A DNA stretch of 64,000 bases from positions 221,415-285,414 of the forward strand of contig NZ_RHNS01000002.1 of assembly GCF_003946305.1 (NCBI RefSeq), written 5' to 3'. Of the stretch, positions 18,894 through 31,143 are shown in pieces. The notes under the pieces were generated by a model. It was not told where the DNA came from and did not search any database. It was given only the letters and a program-made list of their open reading frames with translations. A program made the translations under genes and the position numbers. How positions within the stretch are numbered: the first letter of the stretch is position 1; each line of letters starts with the position of its first letter. The stretch is from Lacticaseibacillus porcinae (lineage in GTDB: Bacteria; Bacillota; Bacilli; Lactobacillales; Lactobacillaceae).

Positions 18894-19769
18894 ATCAAAA
18901 AAGCACATCTCGTATGGTTATTCTCGACGACCCTTGTCTTGACCGCTGGTGCGGCCTTTGTCTCGAGCAACCGAGTAGACGCAGCCACTGCTCAGTCTGC
19001 TTACACCGTCAAAGCTGGTGATACCCTTTCAGCAATCGCCAACGCCAATGACACGACTGTTGCGAAATTAGTTTCCGCCAACAGCATTCAAAATGAACAT
19101 TTGATCCATGTGGGTCAACAATTAAAATTATCTGAAGCGGCCACGACTTACACCGTTAAATCCGGTGACACATTAGGTGCCATCGCTGAAGATACTAAAG
19201 TGACTGTTGCTAACTTAGTGACCTACAACAATATCACCGATGCTAACTTCATTCATGTGGGTCAAGTCTTGAAGTTGACTGGCACGACTGCAACAACTGC
19301 TGCAGCAGCCACCACAACCAGCGCGCAAGCAACGACCCCTGCAGCTTCGACCCAAACAGCGGCTACAACAACGCCTGCAACCACGAGTCAAGCAACGACG
19401 ACTCAGTCAACGACAACGTCAGCAACCACGAACACCACACCTGCAGCATCGACTACCACTGCTGCGACGGCGCAAGCTAACACCACCACGAGTACGACCA
19501 CTAGCTATGGCTCATTTAAGTTATCCTTCTATGATCCAGCGGTATTAGGTTCAAACCTTGGCTACAGTGGTGTTGCCGCCAACTTGTCGGTGTTCCCTAA
19601 AGGCACGAAGCTGAAGATCACCCTTTCTAACGGCACAGTTTGGTACCGGACCGTCAATGATACTGGCTCTTTTGCTCAAAGTAATAGTCACCAATTAGAC
19701 GTTGCGATGCCTTCCAGCCAAATTCCAAGTGCCGGCATCTTATACGCGCAAGTATCTGTTGTGAAATAA
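18894..19769 (+). CDS. secreted LysM-3D cell-wall protein (second copy), AUC/AUU start
   Basis: About 291 residues, paralogous to the gene at 16330. Signal peptide KKAHLVWLFSTTLVLTAG and on, ending ..VDA/ATA; LysM 1 [14 protein letters not shown] and LysM 2 [14 protein letters not shown]; a long Thr/Ala linker; a 3D domain ([22 protein letters not shown]) nearly identical to the first copy. TGA at 18885-18887 closes the frame. Between it and TTG 18939, which lies inside the signal peptide, there is no ATG, GTG or TTG. AGGAG (18880-18884) precedes ATT ATC AAA AAA. Confidence 0.85.
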   Translation: MKKAHLVWLFSTTLVLTAGAAFVSSNRVDAATAQSAYTVKAGDTLSAIANANDTTVAKLVSANSIQNEHLIHVGQQLKLSEAATTYTVKSGDTLGAIAEDTKVTVANLVTYNNITDANFIHVGQVLKLTGTTATTAAAATTTSAQATTPAASTQTAATTTPATTSQATTTQSTTTSATTNTTPAASTTTAATAQANTTTSTTTSYGSFKLSFYDPAVLGSNLGYSGVAANLSVFPKGTKLKITLSNGTVWYRTVNDTGSFAQSNSHQLDVAMPSSQIPSAGILYAQVSVVK

Positions 19770-19786
19770 AGCTAAATTTCGATTTG

Positions 19787-19817
19787 ATCCCTCGCTAACC
19801 AGCGAGGGATTTTTTTG
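19787..19817 (+). terminator. intrinsic terminator
   Basis: ATCCCTCGC TAACCA GCGAGGGAT then T7, after the second LysM-3D gene. Confidence 0.92.
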
Positions 19818-19825
19818 CCACAATC

Positions 19826-19855
19826 AAAAAGCCGTCGCGATAATTTCGCGACGGC
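19826..19855 (-). terminator. terminator of the pyr operon
   Basis: Minus-strand GCCGTCGCGA AATTA TCGCGACGGC then T5, just past pyrE. Confidence 0.92.
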
Positions 19856-19865
19856 ATAGACCAAA

Positions 19866-20497
19866 TTATGCTTGCCAATGTTCCGGATCTTGACGCCAAG
19901 CGTGCAATAAAGCTAATTCTTGGTCGTCGATTTGACCTAAACTTTTGGCTTGTTCGATCAAGGCGGTGTAGTTGGTCAGCGTAGTAAATGGTACCCCTGC
20001 CTCAGCGAAGTTCGTGGTGGCAGCAGGTAATTGGTAACTAAAAATTGCAGCCACGCCGATCACATTAACACCTTCACGCTTGGCAGCCGCGGCTGCTTTT
20101 AACACTGAGCCACCGGTACTGAGTAAGTCATCGATCAAAACCATTTTTGCACCTTCGACCAAGCGGCCTTCGATTTGACGGCCTTGACCATGATCTTTAG
20201 GCTTACTGCGGATGTAAGCCATTGGCAAGTGCAAGCGATCTGCGACTAATGCGGCGTGCGGAATGCCAGCTGTGGCAACACCGCCGATGGCTTCCACATC
20301 AGGAAATTGCCGTTTGATGACTTGGGCCAAGCCACTAGCGATGCGATCGCGGACCTCTGGATAAGAAATCGTGATGCGATTATCGGTGTAAATTGGAGAT
20401 TTAATGCCACTGGCCCAAGTAAAAGGTTGTTTTGGGCGTAAAGTAACCGCGCCGATGGTGAGAAGATCTTGGGCAATTTGATTTTCAATTTCAGTCA
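19866..20497 (-). CDS. pyrE: orotate phosphoribosyltransferase
   Basis: 210 residues. PRPP-binding loop [13 protein letters not shown] and the substrate-binding region [14 protein letters not shown] are visible. It converts orotate and PRPP to OMP. The ATG at 20497 follows GGAG by 8 bases and overlaps the end of pyrF by 7; the longer upstream frame is pyrF shadow. Confidence 0.96.
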
Positions 20498-21210
20498 TGA
20501 TCAATACTCCATTCTGTTTGAATTGCATGATATGCAGCAATTGGATCTTCTGCTTTGGTGATCGGTCGTCCCACAACAATGCCAGAGCTCCCAAGTTGTT
20601 TGGCTTGCGCCGGCGTGACGACGCGTTTTTGATCACCGATTGCAGCCCCTGCTGGTCGAATGCCAGGGGTGATGATCAAAAAGTCTGGACGCACCACTTG
20701 CCGAATGTCTTGTGCTTCTTGTGCGCTGGCGACAACACCGTCAGCACCCGCCGATTGCGCCAAAGCAGCTAAGTGCTTTACTGATTTACGCACTGGACCT
20801 TGAATTTGCAATTGCTGATGAAGCATGTTTTCGTCAGTTGATGTCAATTGCGTGATAGCCAGCAATCGCGGTGGTAAACACCCAGCATCCTTGGCCCCTG
20901 CTAATAATCCGCGTTTGGCGGCGGCTAACATCTCACTGCCGCCAGCAGCATGGGCAGTGGTTAAGGCGACGCCTAAGCGCCCAAGTTGATATGCCGCCAT
21001 TTCTACAGTATGCGGGATATCATGTAACTTTAAGTCTAAGAAAATATTCAATGGGCGCAGTGCTTGCAAGTCACGAATAATTTGTGGCCCTTCAGCGTAA
21101 TACAATTCCATTCCCACCTTGACGAACAACGGCTCATTCCTGTCGAAGCCAGCGACAAAGTCCAAGGCGTGCTGTTTGTTAGGAAAATCTAAGGCGATGA
21201 TAGGTTGCAT
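20491..21210 (-). CDS. pyrF: orotidine 5'-phosphate decarboxylase
   Basis: 239-residue TIM barrel. Starts [19 protein letters not shown]; the catalytic charge network is [13 protein letters not shown], and the phosphate loop is in [14 protein letters not shown] precedes the ATG at 21210; the longer upstream frame crosses a hairpin. Makes UMP. Confidence 0.96.
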   Translation of the reverse strand: MQPIIALDFPNKQHALDFVAGFDRNEPLFVKVGMELYYAEGPQIIRDLQALRPLNIFLDLKLHDIPHTVEMAAYQLGRLGVALTTAHAAGGSEMLAAAKRGLLAGAKDAGCLPPRLLAITQLTSTDENMLHQQLQIQGPVRKSVKHLAALAQSAGADGVVASAQEAQDIRQVVRPDFLIITPGIRPAGAAIGDQKRVVTPAQAKQLGSSGIVVGRPITKAEDPIAAYHAIQTEWSIDHD

Positions 21211-21230
21211 GGTGTTGACTCCTTTCTCAC

Positions 21231-21265
21231 AAAAACTACCAGACGACGTCGGTCTGGTAGTTTTT
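21231..21265 (-). terminator. hairpin with T-run inside the pyr operon, between carB and pyrF
   Basis: Minus-strand AAAACTACCAGAC CGACGTC GTCTGGTAGTTTTT, a 13-bp stem ending in T5. It should reduce transcription of pyrFE relative to upstream genes. No PyrR-binding loop is visible next to it. Confidence 0.75.
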
Positions 21266-21268
21266 CGC

Positions 21269-24200
21269 TTATAATGCCGTCGTGGTAAATGCCCGTGATT
21301 CAAGCACTGAAGCGATGGCATTGGCAGTGTCTAGACTGGTCATCAGCGGCACCCCATGCATGATGGCGGTTTGCCGGATCAAGTAACCATCACTAGTGGT
21401 GGCGCGATCGGCACTGGTTGTGTTGACCACCAATTGCAGTTTTTGATCGGCGATCGCATCGAGGATCGCATTTTCACCATTTTCACCGAGTTTCGCAATG
21501 GCGGTGACAACGATACCTGCGTCTTCCATGGCTTTAGCAGTGCCGGCAGTGGCAACGATTTGATAGCCCACTTCACGGAAGCGCTTGGCTAAAGCGACTG
21601 CTTCGGCTTTATCGTTGTCAGCAACGGTGAATAATGCGGTACCAAAGGCTGGCAAATGCGTATGGCTAGCTTCAAAAGCTTTGTACAACGCTTTTTCAAG
21701 TGTCGCGTCAGAGCCCATGACTTCACCGGTAGATTTCATTTCTGGTCCGAGCATCGAATCAACAGCGTTGAGCTTGGAGAAGCTGAACACTGGCGCTTTG
21801 ACATGCACACCAGGACGCACTGGCAAGATCCCAGTTTCAAACCCTAATTGACTTAAATCTTTGCCTAAAATCGCTTGCGTTGCCACTTGCGCCATTGCCA
21901 CGCCGGTAACTTTACTCAAGAATGGTACCGTCCGACTAGCACGCGGGTTAACTTCGATGACGTAAACCTGACCATCATGAACAATGAATTGAATGTTCAT
22001 GATGCCGATACAATGCAAGGCATGTGCCAATTTAATGGTGTAGTCTTCGATTTGGGCTTTGACAGCTTCAGAGAAATCTTGTGGTGGGTAAACCGCCATG
22101 GAATCCCCTGAGTGCACCCCAGCGCGTTCGATGTGTTCCATGATGCCAGGAATGACGACGGTTTTACCGTCAGTGATGGCATCCACTTCACATTCAGTGC
22201 CGATCAAGTATTGGTCGACTAACACCGGATGATCGTTGGAAACCGACACCGCGCGATCGATATAATTTGCCAGTTCTGCTTCGGAGTGAACAATTTCCAT
22301 TGCACGGCCACCTAAGACATAACTTGGTCGAACTAAGACAGGATAACCGATTTCGTTACCGATTTTTAAAGCCCCTGCTTTGTCAGTGGCTGTGCCGCCG
22401 ACTGGTTGTGGGATCTTCAATGCTTTGATGATTTCATCGAACCGATCACGATCTTCAGCAGCATCCAAGTCATCTAAGGAAGTCCCTAAGATTTTGACGC
22501 CATGCGCTGCTAGTGGCGCTGCTAAGTTGATCGCCGTTTGTCCGCCAAATTGAACGATGACGCCTTTTGGTTGTTCCAAGTCGATGACGTTTAACACGTC
22601 TTCAATGGTCAGCGGTTCAAAGTACAATTTGTCAGAAATTGAGAAGTCGGTAGAAACTGTTTCTGGGTTGGAGTTCATGATGATGGCTTCATACCCAGCT
22701 TTTTGAATCGCTTTAACGGAATGCACCGTCACATAGTCAAATTCGACCCCTTGACCGATGCGGATCGGGCCAGATCCTAAGACTAAGATACTTTCGCGAT
22801 CAGAACGTACCGATTCCGTTTCCGTTTCATAGGTGCTGTAGAAGTATGGCGTCGTGGATTCAAATTCACCAGCGCAGGTGTCGACCATTTTGTAAACTGG
22901 CACTAACCCAGTCGCTTTGCGATGATCACGAATCTCGTCAGCAGATTCATGCCAGAACTTCGCAATGGTTTCGTCGGCAAAACCATTTTCCTTGGCGATC
23001 TTCAACAAGTCATCGTCATCCACATTAGCTTTGAGTTGGTCTTCCAGTTCGATGATATGCAAGATCTTATCCAAGAAGAACTCGTTGATGCTGGATAATT
23101 CTGCAATTTCAGCGATGGTGTAACCGCGACGGAATGCTTCAGCGATGGCAAACAAACGCATGTCGTTTGGGGTGATGATCTTGTCTGACAATTCTTGATC
23201 AGTGAAGTCGGCATCTTCTTTGCGCCATAAGTGCACAGCGCCAACTTCCAAACCGCGGACGGCTTTAAGCAACGCTTCTTCAGCGGTGCGGCCGATCGCC
23301 ATCACTTCACCAGTGGCTTTCATTTGAGTGCCAAGGGTGCGATCGCCATTTTCAAATTTATCAAATGGGAAGCGTGGAATCTTGGCGACAACATAATCGA
23401 GCATTGGTTCAAATTCAGCGTAAGTGGCGTCGGTGATCGGGTTTTTGATTTCATCAAGCGTCAAGCCGACAGCAATTTTAGCAGCCATTTTGGCAATTGG
23501 ATAACCAGTGGCTTTAGAAGCTAAAGCTGATGAACGACTGACCCGTGGGTTAACTTCAATGATGTAGTATTTGAAGCTAGTGGGATCCAAAGCTAACTGC
23601 ACATTGCAGCCGCCTTCGATTTTCAATGCACGAATGATCTTCAGTGACGCATCCCGCAACATTTGGACTTCTTTATCAGTCAAGGTTTGCACTGGTGCAA
23701 ACACGACGGAATCGCCGGTGTGCACCCCGACTGGATCGAAGTTTTCCATGTTGCAGACCACCATGGCGTTGTCTGCAGCGTCGCGCATCACTTCAAATTC
23801 AATTTCTTTGTAGCCGGCAATGGAGCGTTCGATCAAACATTGGGTCACTGGTGACAAGTTCAAGCCGTTTTCGACGATGGTGGCTAATTGATCAGCGTTT
23901 TTGGCGATCCCACCACCGGTGCCGCCCATGGTAAAGGCAGGCCGGACGATCACTGGAAAGCCGATTTCATCGGCGAAAGCTTTGGCTTCGTCATAGTTGT
24001 GCGCGATCGTAGATTCAGGGATCGGTTCATGGAGCTTTTGCATCAAGTTCTTGAATAATTCCCGATCTTCTGCTTGATCGATCGCTGAAAGCTTGGTGCC
24101 CAGTAATTCGATGTGAAGTTCTTCCAAAATGCCAGAGTTAGCGAGTTCCATGGCTAAGTTCAAGCCGATTTGTCCGCCGATGGTCGGTAAAATGGCATCT

Positions 24201-24448
24201 GGGAGTTCTTTGCGTAAGATCTGGCTGACGAATTCTTTGGTCAAGGGTTCAATATACACTTGATCGGCGATTTCTTTGTCTGTCATGATCGTTGCTGGGT
24301 TGGAATTGACTAAAACAACTTCGTAGCCTTCTTCTTTTAACGCCAAGCAAGCTTGGGTGCCAGAGTAATCAAATTCTGCTGCTTGGCCAATGATGATCGG
24401 GCCAGAGCCAATGACTAAGATTTTATGAATATCTTCGCGTTTAGGCAT
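21269..24448 (-). CDS. carB: carbamoyl-phosphate synthase large chain, pyrimidine-specific
   Basis: 1059 residues. Two ATP-grasp synthetase halves, each opening with a GSGPI loop ([20 protein letters not shown] and [18 protein letters not shown]), and a C-terminal MGS-like regulatory domain with [12 protein letters not shown]. It makes carbamoyl phosphate with CarA. Its start overlaps carA by 8 bases. Also called pyrAB. Confidence 0.97.
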   Translation of the reverse strand: MPKREDIHKILVIGSGPIIIGQAAEFDYSGTQACLALKEEGYEVVLVNSNPATIMTDKEIADQVYIEPLTKEFVSQILRKELPDAILPTIGGQIGLNLAMELANSGILEELHIELLGTKLSAIDQAEDRELFKNLMQKLHEPIPESTIAHNYDEAKAFADEIGFPVIVRPAFTMGGTGGGIAKNADQLATIVENGLNLSPVTQCLIERSIAGYKEIEFEVMRDAADNAMVVCNMENFDPVGVHTGDSVVFAPVQTLTDKEVQMLRDASLKIIRALKIEGGCNVQLALDPTSFKYYIIEVNPRVSRSSALASKATGYPIAKMAAKIAVGLTLDEIKNPITDATYAEFEPMLDYVVAKIPRFPFDKFENGDRTLGTQMKATGEVMAIGRTAEEALLKAVRGLEVGAVHLWRKEDADFTDQELSDKIITPNDMRLFAIAEAFRRGYTIAEIAELSSINEFFLDKILHIIELEDQLKANVDDDDLLKIAKENGFADETIAKFWHESADEIRDHRKATGLVPVYKMVDTCAGEFESTTPYFYSTYETETESVRSDRESILVLGSGPIRIGQGVEFDYVTVHSVKAIQKAGYEAIIMNSNPETVSTDFSISDKLYFEPLTIEDVLNVIDLEQPKGVIVQFGGQTAINLAAPLAAHGVKILGTSLDDLDAAEDRDRFDEIIKALKIPQPVGGTATDKAGALKIGNEIGYPVLVRPSYVLGGRAMEIVHSEAELANYIDRAVSVSNDHPVLVDQYLIGTECEVDAITDGKTVVIPGIMEHIERAGVHSGDSMAVYPPQDFSEAVKAQIEDYTIKLAHALHCIGIMNIQFIVHDGQVYVIEVNPRASRTVPFLSKVTGVAMAQVATQAILGKDLSQLGFETGILPVRPGVHVKAPVFSFSKLNAVDSMLGPEMKSTGEVMGSDATLEKALYKAFEASHTHLPAFGTALFTVADNDKAEAVALAKRFREVGYQIVATAGTAKAMEDAGIVVTAIAKLGENGENAILDAIADQKLQLVVNTTSADRATTSDGYLIRQTAIMHGVPLMTSLDTANAIASVLESRAFTTTAL

Positions 24449-25535
24449 GAGTCAGTTCCTTTCCTTCACGGTTGTTGAACGCATCCATCATTTCCATGAA
24501 CTCATCAAATAGGTGATCAGCGTCATGAGGACCAGGGGCTGCATCTGGGTGAAATTGCACAGAAAATGCGGGATACAAGCGGTGACGTAACCCTTCGACA
24601 GTGTGATCATTAATTTCTTCATGGGTGACAAGTAATTGGTCTGGATCGATTGAATCAGGATCAACTGCGTAACCATGGTTTTGACTGGTAAAGTCGATGC
24701 GTCCAGTGGCAATTTCGCGTACTGGGTGATTAAAGCCTCGGTGGCCGAACTTCATTTTGAAGGTGTCGGCGCCGTTAGCTAAAGCGAATAATTGGTGACC
24801 TAAGCAGATCCCAAATAATGGAATTTTACCTTCGATACCGCGGATCATGTCTAATGCCGCGGGCACATCTTTTGGATCACCAGGGCCGTTGGTAAGCATC
24901 ACGCCGTCAGGATTGAGATCCAGAATTTCAGCAGCGGTGATGGTTGGTGGCAAAATCGTCAAGTTGCAGTTGCGCTTGGCTAACTCCCGTAAAATCGAGT
25001 GCTTCAAACCAAAGTCGACGACGGCAACATTGCGACCAGTGCCAGGGGCTGGATAAGCTTGAGTGGTTGCGACTTGTTGCACTTGGTTTTTCGGTAACAC
25101 TAAGGCTTTAAGTTGATCAAAGGCATGGGCGTCAGCAGCGTCAACGATACTTGCTTTCATCGTACCAACTGACCGCAACCGCTTGGTCAACGCGCGGGTG
25201 TCGATCCCAGAGATCCCAGGGATGTGCTTGCGCTTCAAAAATTCGTCTAAACTCATTTGGGCGCGCCAGTTACCGGTGACGCGCGCTAAGTTTTTAACCA
25301 CGACCCCTTTGGCTGTGGGGTTGATACTTTCATAGTCGTCGCGGTTGATGCCGGCGTTGCCGATCAATGGATAAGTGAAGGTGATGATTTGACCGTTGTA
25401 ACTTTGGTCGGTGATGGTTTCTTGATAACCGCTCATCCCAGTGTTGAATACAATTTCGCCAGTGGTGACAGATTCAGCGCCAAAGCCTTCACCTGCAAAT
25501 ACACTGCCGTCTTCAAGGATCAAATAACGTTTCAA
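24441..25535 (-). CDS. carA: carbamoyl-phosphate synthase small chain, pyrimidine-specific
   Basis: 364 residues. N-terminal CPSase domain ([16 protein letters not shown]) and class I glutaminase domain with Cys in [12 protein letters not shown] and His/Glu in [14 protein letters not shown]. Initiates at TTG 25535 with GGAGGAG ten bases upstream. Also called pyrAA. Confidence 0.96.
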   Translation of the reverse strand: MKRYLILEDGSVFAGEGFGAESVTTGEIVFNTGMSGYQETITDQSYNGQIITFTYPLIGNAGINRDDYESINPTAKGVVVKNLARVTGNWRAQMSLDEFLKRKHIPGISGIDTRALTKRLRSVGTMKASIVDAADAHAFDQLKALVLPKNQVQQVATTQAYPAPGTGRNVAVVDFGLKHSILRELAKRNCNLTILPPTITAAEILDLNPDGVMLTNGPGDPKDVPAALDMIRGIEGKIPLFGICLGHQLFALANGADTFKMKFGHRGFNHPVREIATGRIDFTSQNHGYAVDPDSIDPDQLLVTHEEINDHTVEGLRHRLYPAFSVQFHPDAAPGPHDADHLFDEFMEMMDAFNNREGKELTHA

Positions 25536-25567
25536 AATGACTGCTCCTCCCTTTTTGCGATGATGCG

Positions 25568-26836
25568 TTAGGCTTTGTAGGCGATCCGGCCGCCGGCGAT
25601 AGTGTAAAGCGTGCGACCGTATACTTGTTCGCCGATAAATGGACTGTTGTGCCCTTTAGAGAACCAATCTTTAGGATCGATGGTGTAAGGGTCGCAGAGA
25701 TCCATCACCGTCAAATCTGCAGGTTCACCGACTAACACATGACCGGCGTTCAACCCGAATTTCTCAGCCGGGTTAGTGCTCATCCAGTTAACCAGCTGTT
25801 CCAAGGTGAAGATGTTGGTCATCACAAAGTGGGTATACAACAAGGCAAACGCGGTTTCGCTGCCGACGATCCCAAATGATGCCTTCAACATGGAACCAGT
25901 TTTTTCAGCGGCAGTGTGTGGCGCGTGATCAGTCGCGATCATGTCTAGCGTCCCGTCTAATAAACCGGCGATCAATGCTTGACGATCTTTTTCGCTCCGC
26001 AATGGTGGGTTCATTTTATACATGGCGTCATCTGCTGGAATGTCCTGGTCCGCTAACAACAAGTGATGCGGACTGACTTCGGCAGTGACGTTCACGCCGC
26101 GGGCTTTGGCAAAGCGGATCAAATCAACAGAGGTCGCAGTTGACACATGGCAAGCGTGATAATGTACGCCGCTAGCTTCTGCTAGGACTAGGTCGCGCGC
26201 CAGTTGTGCAGTTTCCGTTAAATTGCTCATTCCTGGCAAGCCCAGTTCGTCTGCCTTAGGCCCAGCGTTCATCACACCATCGCCTTTAAAACCTTCATCT
26301 TCAATGTGAGCAACGATCGGCGCATTGACTTTTGCCGCGCCTTGCATCGCTTGATACATGGTGGCAGCATCTTGAACGCCGACCCCATCGTTGGAGAACC
26401 CGAGGGCACCTGCAGCACGTAAGCCGGCATAGTCGGTATGCTTTTGGGAATGCAGGCCTGCGGTGATCGCCGCAAATTGATAGACGTGGATCTTGGCATC
26501 AGTGTGATTTTTAGCGATCAGGTTTTCTAAGTCAGTCACATTATCAGGTACTGGGTTTAAGTTCGGCATGGCGACCACAGTGGTGTAACCACCATGAGCG
26601 GCGGCTTGGGCCCCGGTTTTAATGGTTTCTTTGGCTTCGTAGCCTGGTTCGCGGAAATGCACATGGACATCGACCAATCCTGGCATCAAAGTCGCGCCTT
26701 TTAAATCGATGACTGTGGTTTTAGCAGGGGCTTGTAAATCGTGACCTAAAGCACTGATCACCCCATCGGTGGTTAACAAGTCGCCGTCGAATGGTTCCGG
26801 GCCGACAACATGAGCGTTTTTAATGAGTAAATGCAT
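25568..26836 (-). CDS. pyrC: dihydroorotase
   Basis: 422 residues, class I type. Metal ligands appear in [10 protein letters not shown], the lysine-region follows in the TIM barrel, then His in VAHIED and HYHACHVST, and the Asp in IATDHAPHT. It closes carbamoyl-aspartate to dihydroorotate. Overlaps pyrB by 17 bases. Confidence 0.97.
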   Translation of the reverse strand: MHLLIKNAHVVGPEPFDGDLLTTDGVISALGHDLQAPAKTTVIDLKGATLMPGLVDVHVHFREPGYEAKETIKTGAQAAAHGGYTTVVAMPNLNPVPDNVTDLENLIAKNHTDAKIHVYQFAAITAGLHSQKHTDYAGLRAAGALGFSNDGVGVQDAATMYQAMQGAAKVNAPIVAHIEDEGFKGDGVMNAGPKADELGLPGMSNLTETAQLARDLVLAEASGVHYHACHVSTATSVDLIRFAKARGVNVTAEVSPHHLLLADQDIPADDAMYKMNPPLRSEKDRQALIAGLLDGTLDMIATDHAPHTAAEKTGSMLKASFGIVGSETAFALLYTHFVMTNIFTLEQLVNWMSTNPAEKFGLNAGHVLVGEPADLTVMDLCDPYTIDPKDWFSKGHNSPFIGEQVYGRTLYTIAGGRIAYKA

Positions 26837-27758
26837 GAACGCGACTCCCTTCAGTGGCTTGTGGCATCATCACTTGTTCCAACATGGCCATCCGCATGAA
26901 GACGCCGTTGTGCATTTGTTGGAAGATCCGCGATTGTGGGCATAAGACTAAGTCATCAGCGAGTTCAATGCCGCGATTGACTGGCGCTGGATGCATGATG
27001 ATCGCAGATTTTTTTAATTTCGGATATAACTTGTCGGACAACCCGAAGCGTTCATGGTAAGTCGCTTCGGAAAATTCTGACTTCTCGGCTTCGCTTAAAC
27101 GTTCGAATTGCACTCGCAAAAGCATCAGGACATCGACTTTAGGCACGATGTCAGCCATCGGTTCGTATGGCCCATATTTCTCAAATTCTTTGGTGTACCA
27201 AGCTTTGGGACCGGAGAATGTCAGCTCGGCGCCAAGTTCGTGCAACATTTGCATATCGGACTTGGCGACGCGTGAGTGGCTTAAGTCACCGACAATTCCG
27301 ATTTTCAAGCCTTTGAAGTGACCAAATTCTTCATGGATCGTCATCAGATCAAGCATCATTTGACTGGGATGTTGCCCGGCGCCGTCGCCTGCGTTGACGA
27401 TGTGCAATGGGAGATGTTCTGCGAGTAGCGATTGATAGTAAGCTTTGACAGGGTGACGAATGACGGCGACTTGGACGCCGATGGCAGCTAGCGTCCGTAA
27501 GGTGTCCGCCAACGTTTCGCCTTTGGTGACGGAACTTTGTCTTGGATCAAAAGGCAGTACCGTTATGCCGAGTTTACGTTCGGCCATTTCAAAGCTGGTG
27601 TGTGTGCGCGTGCTTGGTTCAAAAAACAGATTCGCTGCATACATCGGTAATGGCAAGTTGGGTGTTGCCCCGCCCTTGAACGCCTCGGCCCGGCGGATCA
27701 ATTGATCTGCGAGTTGCGGGGTGACTTGGTTTGCTGAAACGAAATCTGTAATGGACAT
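26820..27758 (-). CDS. pyrB: aspartate carbamoyltransferase
   Basis: 312 residues. Carbamoyl phosphate loop [36 protein letters not shown], and the Asp-binding SHSRVAKSD. No regulatory chain (pyrI) is nearby, as usual in Firmicutes. GGAGG precedes the ATG. Confidence 0.97.
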   Translation of the reverse strand: MSITDFVSANQVTPQLADQLIRRAEAFKGGATPNLPLPMYAANLFFEPSTRTHTSFEMAERKLGITVLPFDPRQSSVTKGETLADTLRTLAAIGVQVAVIRHPVKAYYQSLLAEHLPLHIVNAGDGAGQHPSQMMLDLMTIHEEFGHFKGLKIGIVGDLSHSRVAKSDMQMLHELGAELTFSGPKAWYTKEFEKYGPYEPMADIVPKVDVLMLLRVQFERLSEAEKSEFSEATYHERFGLSDKLYPKLKKSAIIMHPAPVNRGIELADDLVLCPQSRIFQQMHNGVFMRMAMLEQVMMPQATEGSRVHAFTH

Positions 27759-27759
27759 G

Positions 27760-29046
27760 CTATGCCTCCTCGTTGGCAGCGTGCTGTGGCAAAATGAAGT
27801 TGAGCAAAATGCCGATGACTGTGGCTAACGCTAAACCGGAAAATTGGAAAGTCCCGATTTTCAAAACGGCGTTGCCGATCCCGATGACTAAAATCGTCGA
27901 GCCGATCATCAAGTTACGCTTTTTGTTGAAGTCGACGTGTTTGTCGATCAAGACTTTCAACCCGTTTGAAGCAATGACCCCAAACAATAGGAAGGAGATC
28001 CCACCGATAACTGGACTTGGGATGGTGCGGATCAAGGCTGAAAGCTTACCGATAAAGGCGAACAAGATCGCAAACCCGGCAGCGCCGCCGATGACCCATA
28101 CAGAGTGGACTTTGGTCATCGCCATGACGCCGATGTTTTCACCGTAAGAAGTCACTGGCGGGCCGCCGACAAAACCTGCGATGATCGAGGCGGTACCATC
28201 ACCTGCTAAGGTGTGATTCAAGCCTGGGTCTTTGAAGAAGTCACGATGCGTCATTTCATTTAAAACCATGATATGACCCATGTGTTCGGTCATAGTGACG
28301 AAGGCAATGGGTGCCATTGAGAGAATGGCGTCTAAATATAATTTCGGGGTGTAAGTGATCCCTGGAATTTGGAATTTTGGTAACGATAACCAAGCGGCTT
28401 GTTGCACTGGGGTGAAATCAACGATTCCGACGATCACGGCGAGAATGTAGCCGGTGATCAACCCCAGCAAAATCGGCAGTAAGGAAATGAATTTCTTGAG
28501 GTACATGTTGTAAGCAATCGTTGCCGCTAAGGTGACGATCGCAACGGCAAAGTATTTGATGTCGTAGACGCTAGTGCCATTTGCTAAGGTGCGCATCGTT
28601 GCATCGGTGGCGGCGGTGCCGGCTAACGACAAACCGATGACCATGACGATCGGGCCGACCACAATTGGTGGTAAGGCTTTGTCGATCCAAGCAGAGCCGG
28701 CAAAGTTGACGATCGTGGCGACGATCAAGTACACGACCCCAACGGCGATGGTGCCTTGGGCGATGGCCGGATAGCCGGCGCCTTTCATCAAGGCTTGCAT
28801 GACAGTGATGAAGGAGAAGCTGGAACCCATATATGCAGGAATTTTGCCGCGGGTGATCAAAATGTAAAGCAAGGTGCCGACACCGCTTGAAAACAACGCG
28901 ATCGATGGATCCAAGCCGACTAAGATCGGAACTAAAACGGTGGAGCCGAACATGGCGAACAAATGTTGAATCGAAAGCCCTAGCCAGTGACCAAAGGCTG
29001 GGCGGTCATGAATATCTAAAACCGCGTCATCGTTATGGTAAGCCAT
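27760..29046 (-). CDS. pyrP: uracil permease, NCS2 family
   Basis: 428 residues with about 12-14 transmembrane helices. The NCS2 signature region is [14 protein letters not shown] ([16 protein letters not shown]) followed by [19 protein letters not shown]. Imports uracil by proton symport. ATG 29046 has GGAGG 8 bases upstream. It is placed between pyrR and pyrB, so it falls under the same PyrR control. Confidence 0.95.
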   Translation of the reverse strand: MAYHNDDAVLDIHDRPAFGHWLGLSIQHLFAMFGSTVLVPILVGLDPSIALFSSGVGTLLYILITRGKIPAYMGSSFSFITVMQALMKGAGYPAIAQGTIAVGVVYLIVATIVNFAGSAWIDKALPPIVVGPIVMVIGLSLAGTAATDATMRTLANGTSVYDIKYFAVAIVTLAATIAYNMYLKKFISLLPILLGLITGYILAVIVGIVDFTPVQQAAWLSLPKFQIPGITYTPKLYLDAILSMAPIAFVTMTEHMGHIMVLNEMTHRDFFKDPGLNHTLAGDGTASIIAGFVGGPPVTSYGENIGVMAMTKVHSVWVIGGAAGFAILFAFIGKLSALIRTIPSPVIGGISFLLFGVIASNGLKVLIDKHVDFNKKRNLMIGSTILVIGIGNAVLKIGTFQFSGLALATVIGILLNFILPQHAANEEA

Positions 29047-29049
29047 CAA

Positions 29050-29734
<685 letters not shown>

Positions 29735-29740
29735 GTGAAT

Positions 29741-29769
29741 AGCTTATCGAATCACGCGAGTTTTGTCAA
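29741..29769 (-). promoter_or_regulatory. pyr operon promoter
   Basis: Minus-strand TTGACA (29769-29764), 17-bp spacer, TAAGCT (29746-29741). It overlaps the last codons of rluD. Confidence 0.75.
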
Positions 29770-30661
29770 TGCCTGCACGCAAATCCGTTAAAGTTTTTTG
29801 AAAAATTGTTGGCGGGTCGGCGTGAAATTCCAAATATTTGCCAGTGGTGGGATGCACAAAGCCTAAGGTTTGGGCATGGAGAAACTGGCCATGGTTCGGT
29901 AATGTGCGCTTGGGACCATATAACGGATCCCCTGCCACTGGGTGATGAATATACGCCATATGCACCCGAATTTGATGGGTGCGCCCAGTTTCCAGTTGGC
30001 ATTGCACCAACGTATAATCACCAAAGCGCTCCAACACTTTAAAATGCGTCACCGCATGGCGGCCATCGGCGACAACTGCATGTTTCTTGCGATCTTTAAA
30101 GTCTCGCCCTAACGGTGCGTCGATGGTACCAGAATCTTCTTTGATGTTGCCGTGAACGATCGCCAAGTAAACGCGAGTGTTGGACTTGGCTTTCAATTGC
30201 GCAGATAATGACGCTTGTGCGACAGCAGTTTTAGCAATCATCAGCAAACCACTGGTGTCTTTATCGATGCGATGGACGATCCCAGGGCGCAACACATCGT
30301 TGATCCCAGAAAGCTTGGTATGACCTAAAATGGCATTGACCAAAGTGCCATCAGGATGACCAGGTGCTGGATGCACCACCATACCTTGAGGTTTGTTCAC
30401 GACGATCACTTGGTCATCTTCATAAACAATGTCCAATGGAATATCTTGCGGGACAGCTTCAAGCGGAACCGGTTCAGGGCGGATGATGGTGATCACATCG
30501 CCTGATTTCACCTTATATTTGGCTGCGACTGGTGCCCCATTGACTTGGGCGTGCCCACTCGTGAGCCACTTTTGCGCTTGCGAACGGGTGACATCAGTAA
30601 AATTATCAGCAATGACTTTGTCAATGCGGCCAGTTTGGTCGGTAATGGTTAACTGATTCAT
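29744..30661 (-). CDS. rluD: RluD-type 23S rRNA pseudouridine synthase
   Basis: 305 residues. N-terminal S4 domain (residues 12-60) and catalytic domain with the Asp motif HRIDKDTSGLLMIAKT. The ATG overlaps the lspA stop by one base. The lspA-rluD pairing is conserved in Firmicutes. Confidence 0.93.
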   Translation of the reverse strand: MNQLTITDQTGRIDKVIADNFTDVTRSQAQKWLTSGHAQVNGAPVAAKYKVKSGDVITIIRPEPVPLEAVPQDIPLDIVYEDDQVIVVNKPQGMVVHPAPGHPDGTLVNAILGHTKLSGINDVLRPGIVHRIDKDTSGLLMIAKTAVAQASLSAQLKAKSNTRVYLAIVHGNIKEDSGTIDAPLGRDFKDRKKHAVVADGRHAVTHFKVLERFGDYTLVQCQLETGRTHQIRVHMAYIHHPVAGDPLYGPKRTLPNHGQFLHAQTLGFVHPTTGKYLEFHADPPTIFQKTLTDLRAGIDKTRVIR

Positions 30662-31116
30662 TAGCGCACCGGCTTTTTGCCATCAAAAAACAGCAAATGG
30701 ATCAACACCAAGATCACGCCGACAGTCAAGCAAGCATCCGCAAAGTTAAAAATCGCAAAATTCATAAAGTCCACTTGGAACATATCGGTGACAAAGCCTT
30801 GTCGCAAACGGTCGATAAAGTTACCAATCGCGCCTGCCAAGACAAACACCAAGCCTAAGCGATAGGTCCGAAAGCCTTTGGAGTCTTTCCATAACCAAAT
30901 GACAACTGCAATGGCAGCGACGGTGATCAAATAGAAAAACCACTGCTTGCCTTCCAACATTGAAAATGCTGCCCCAGTGTTTTTAATGTGGGTCAAACTC
31001 AACACTCCAGGGACAAAGCCGATGGTTTCGCCGATCGCTAAGTGGGCCACGACCCATGCTTTGATCAATTGGTCTGCGGCAATCAAGCCCACAGCCAATA
31101 ACAAGTAAATCACCAA
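30661..31116 (-). CDS. lspA: lipoprotein signal peptidase
   Basis: 151 residues with four transmembrane helices. Catalytic Asp pair: AGAIGNFIDRLRQG and FNFADACLTVGV. It cleaves prolipoproteins before the lipidated Cys; a likely client is the lipoprotein at 51044. Starts at TTG 31116, nine bases after GGAGG, or GTG one codon later. Confidence 0.94.
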   Translation of the reverse strand: MVIYLLLAVGLIAADQLIKAWVVAHLAIGETIGFVPGVLSLTHIKNTGAAFSMLEGKQWFFYLITVAAIAVVIWLWKDSKGFRTYRLGLVFVLAGAIGNFIDRLRQGFVTDMFQVDFMNFAIFNFADACLTVGVILVLIHLLFFDGKKPVR

Positions 31117-31143
31117 AAAACGATTCCTCCAAAAGATAAAAGT

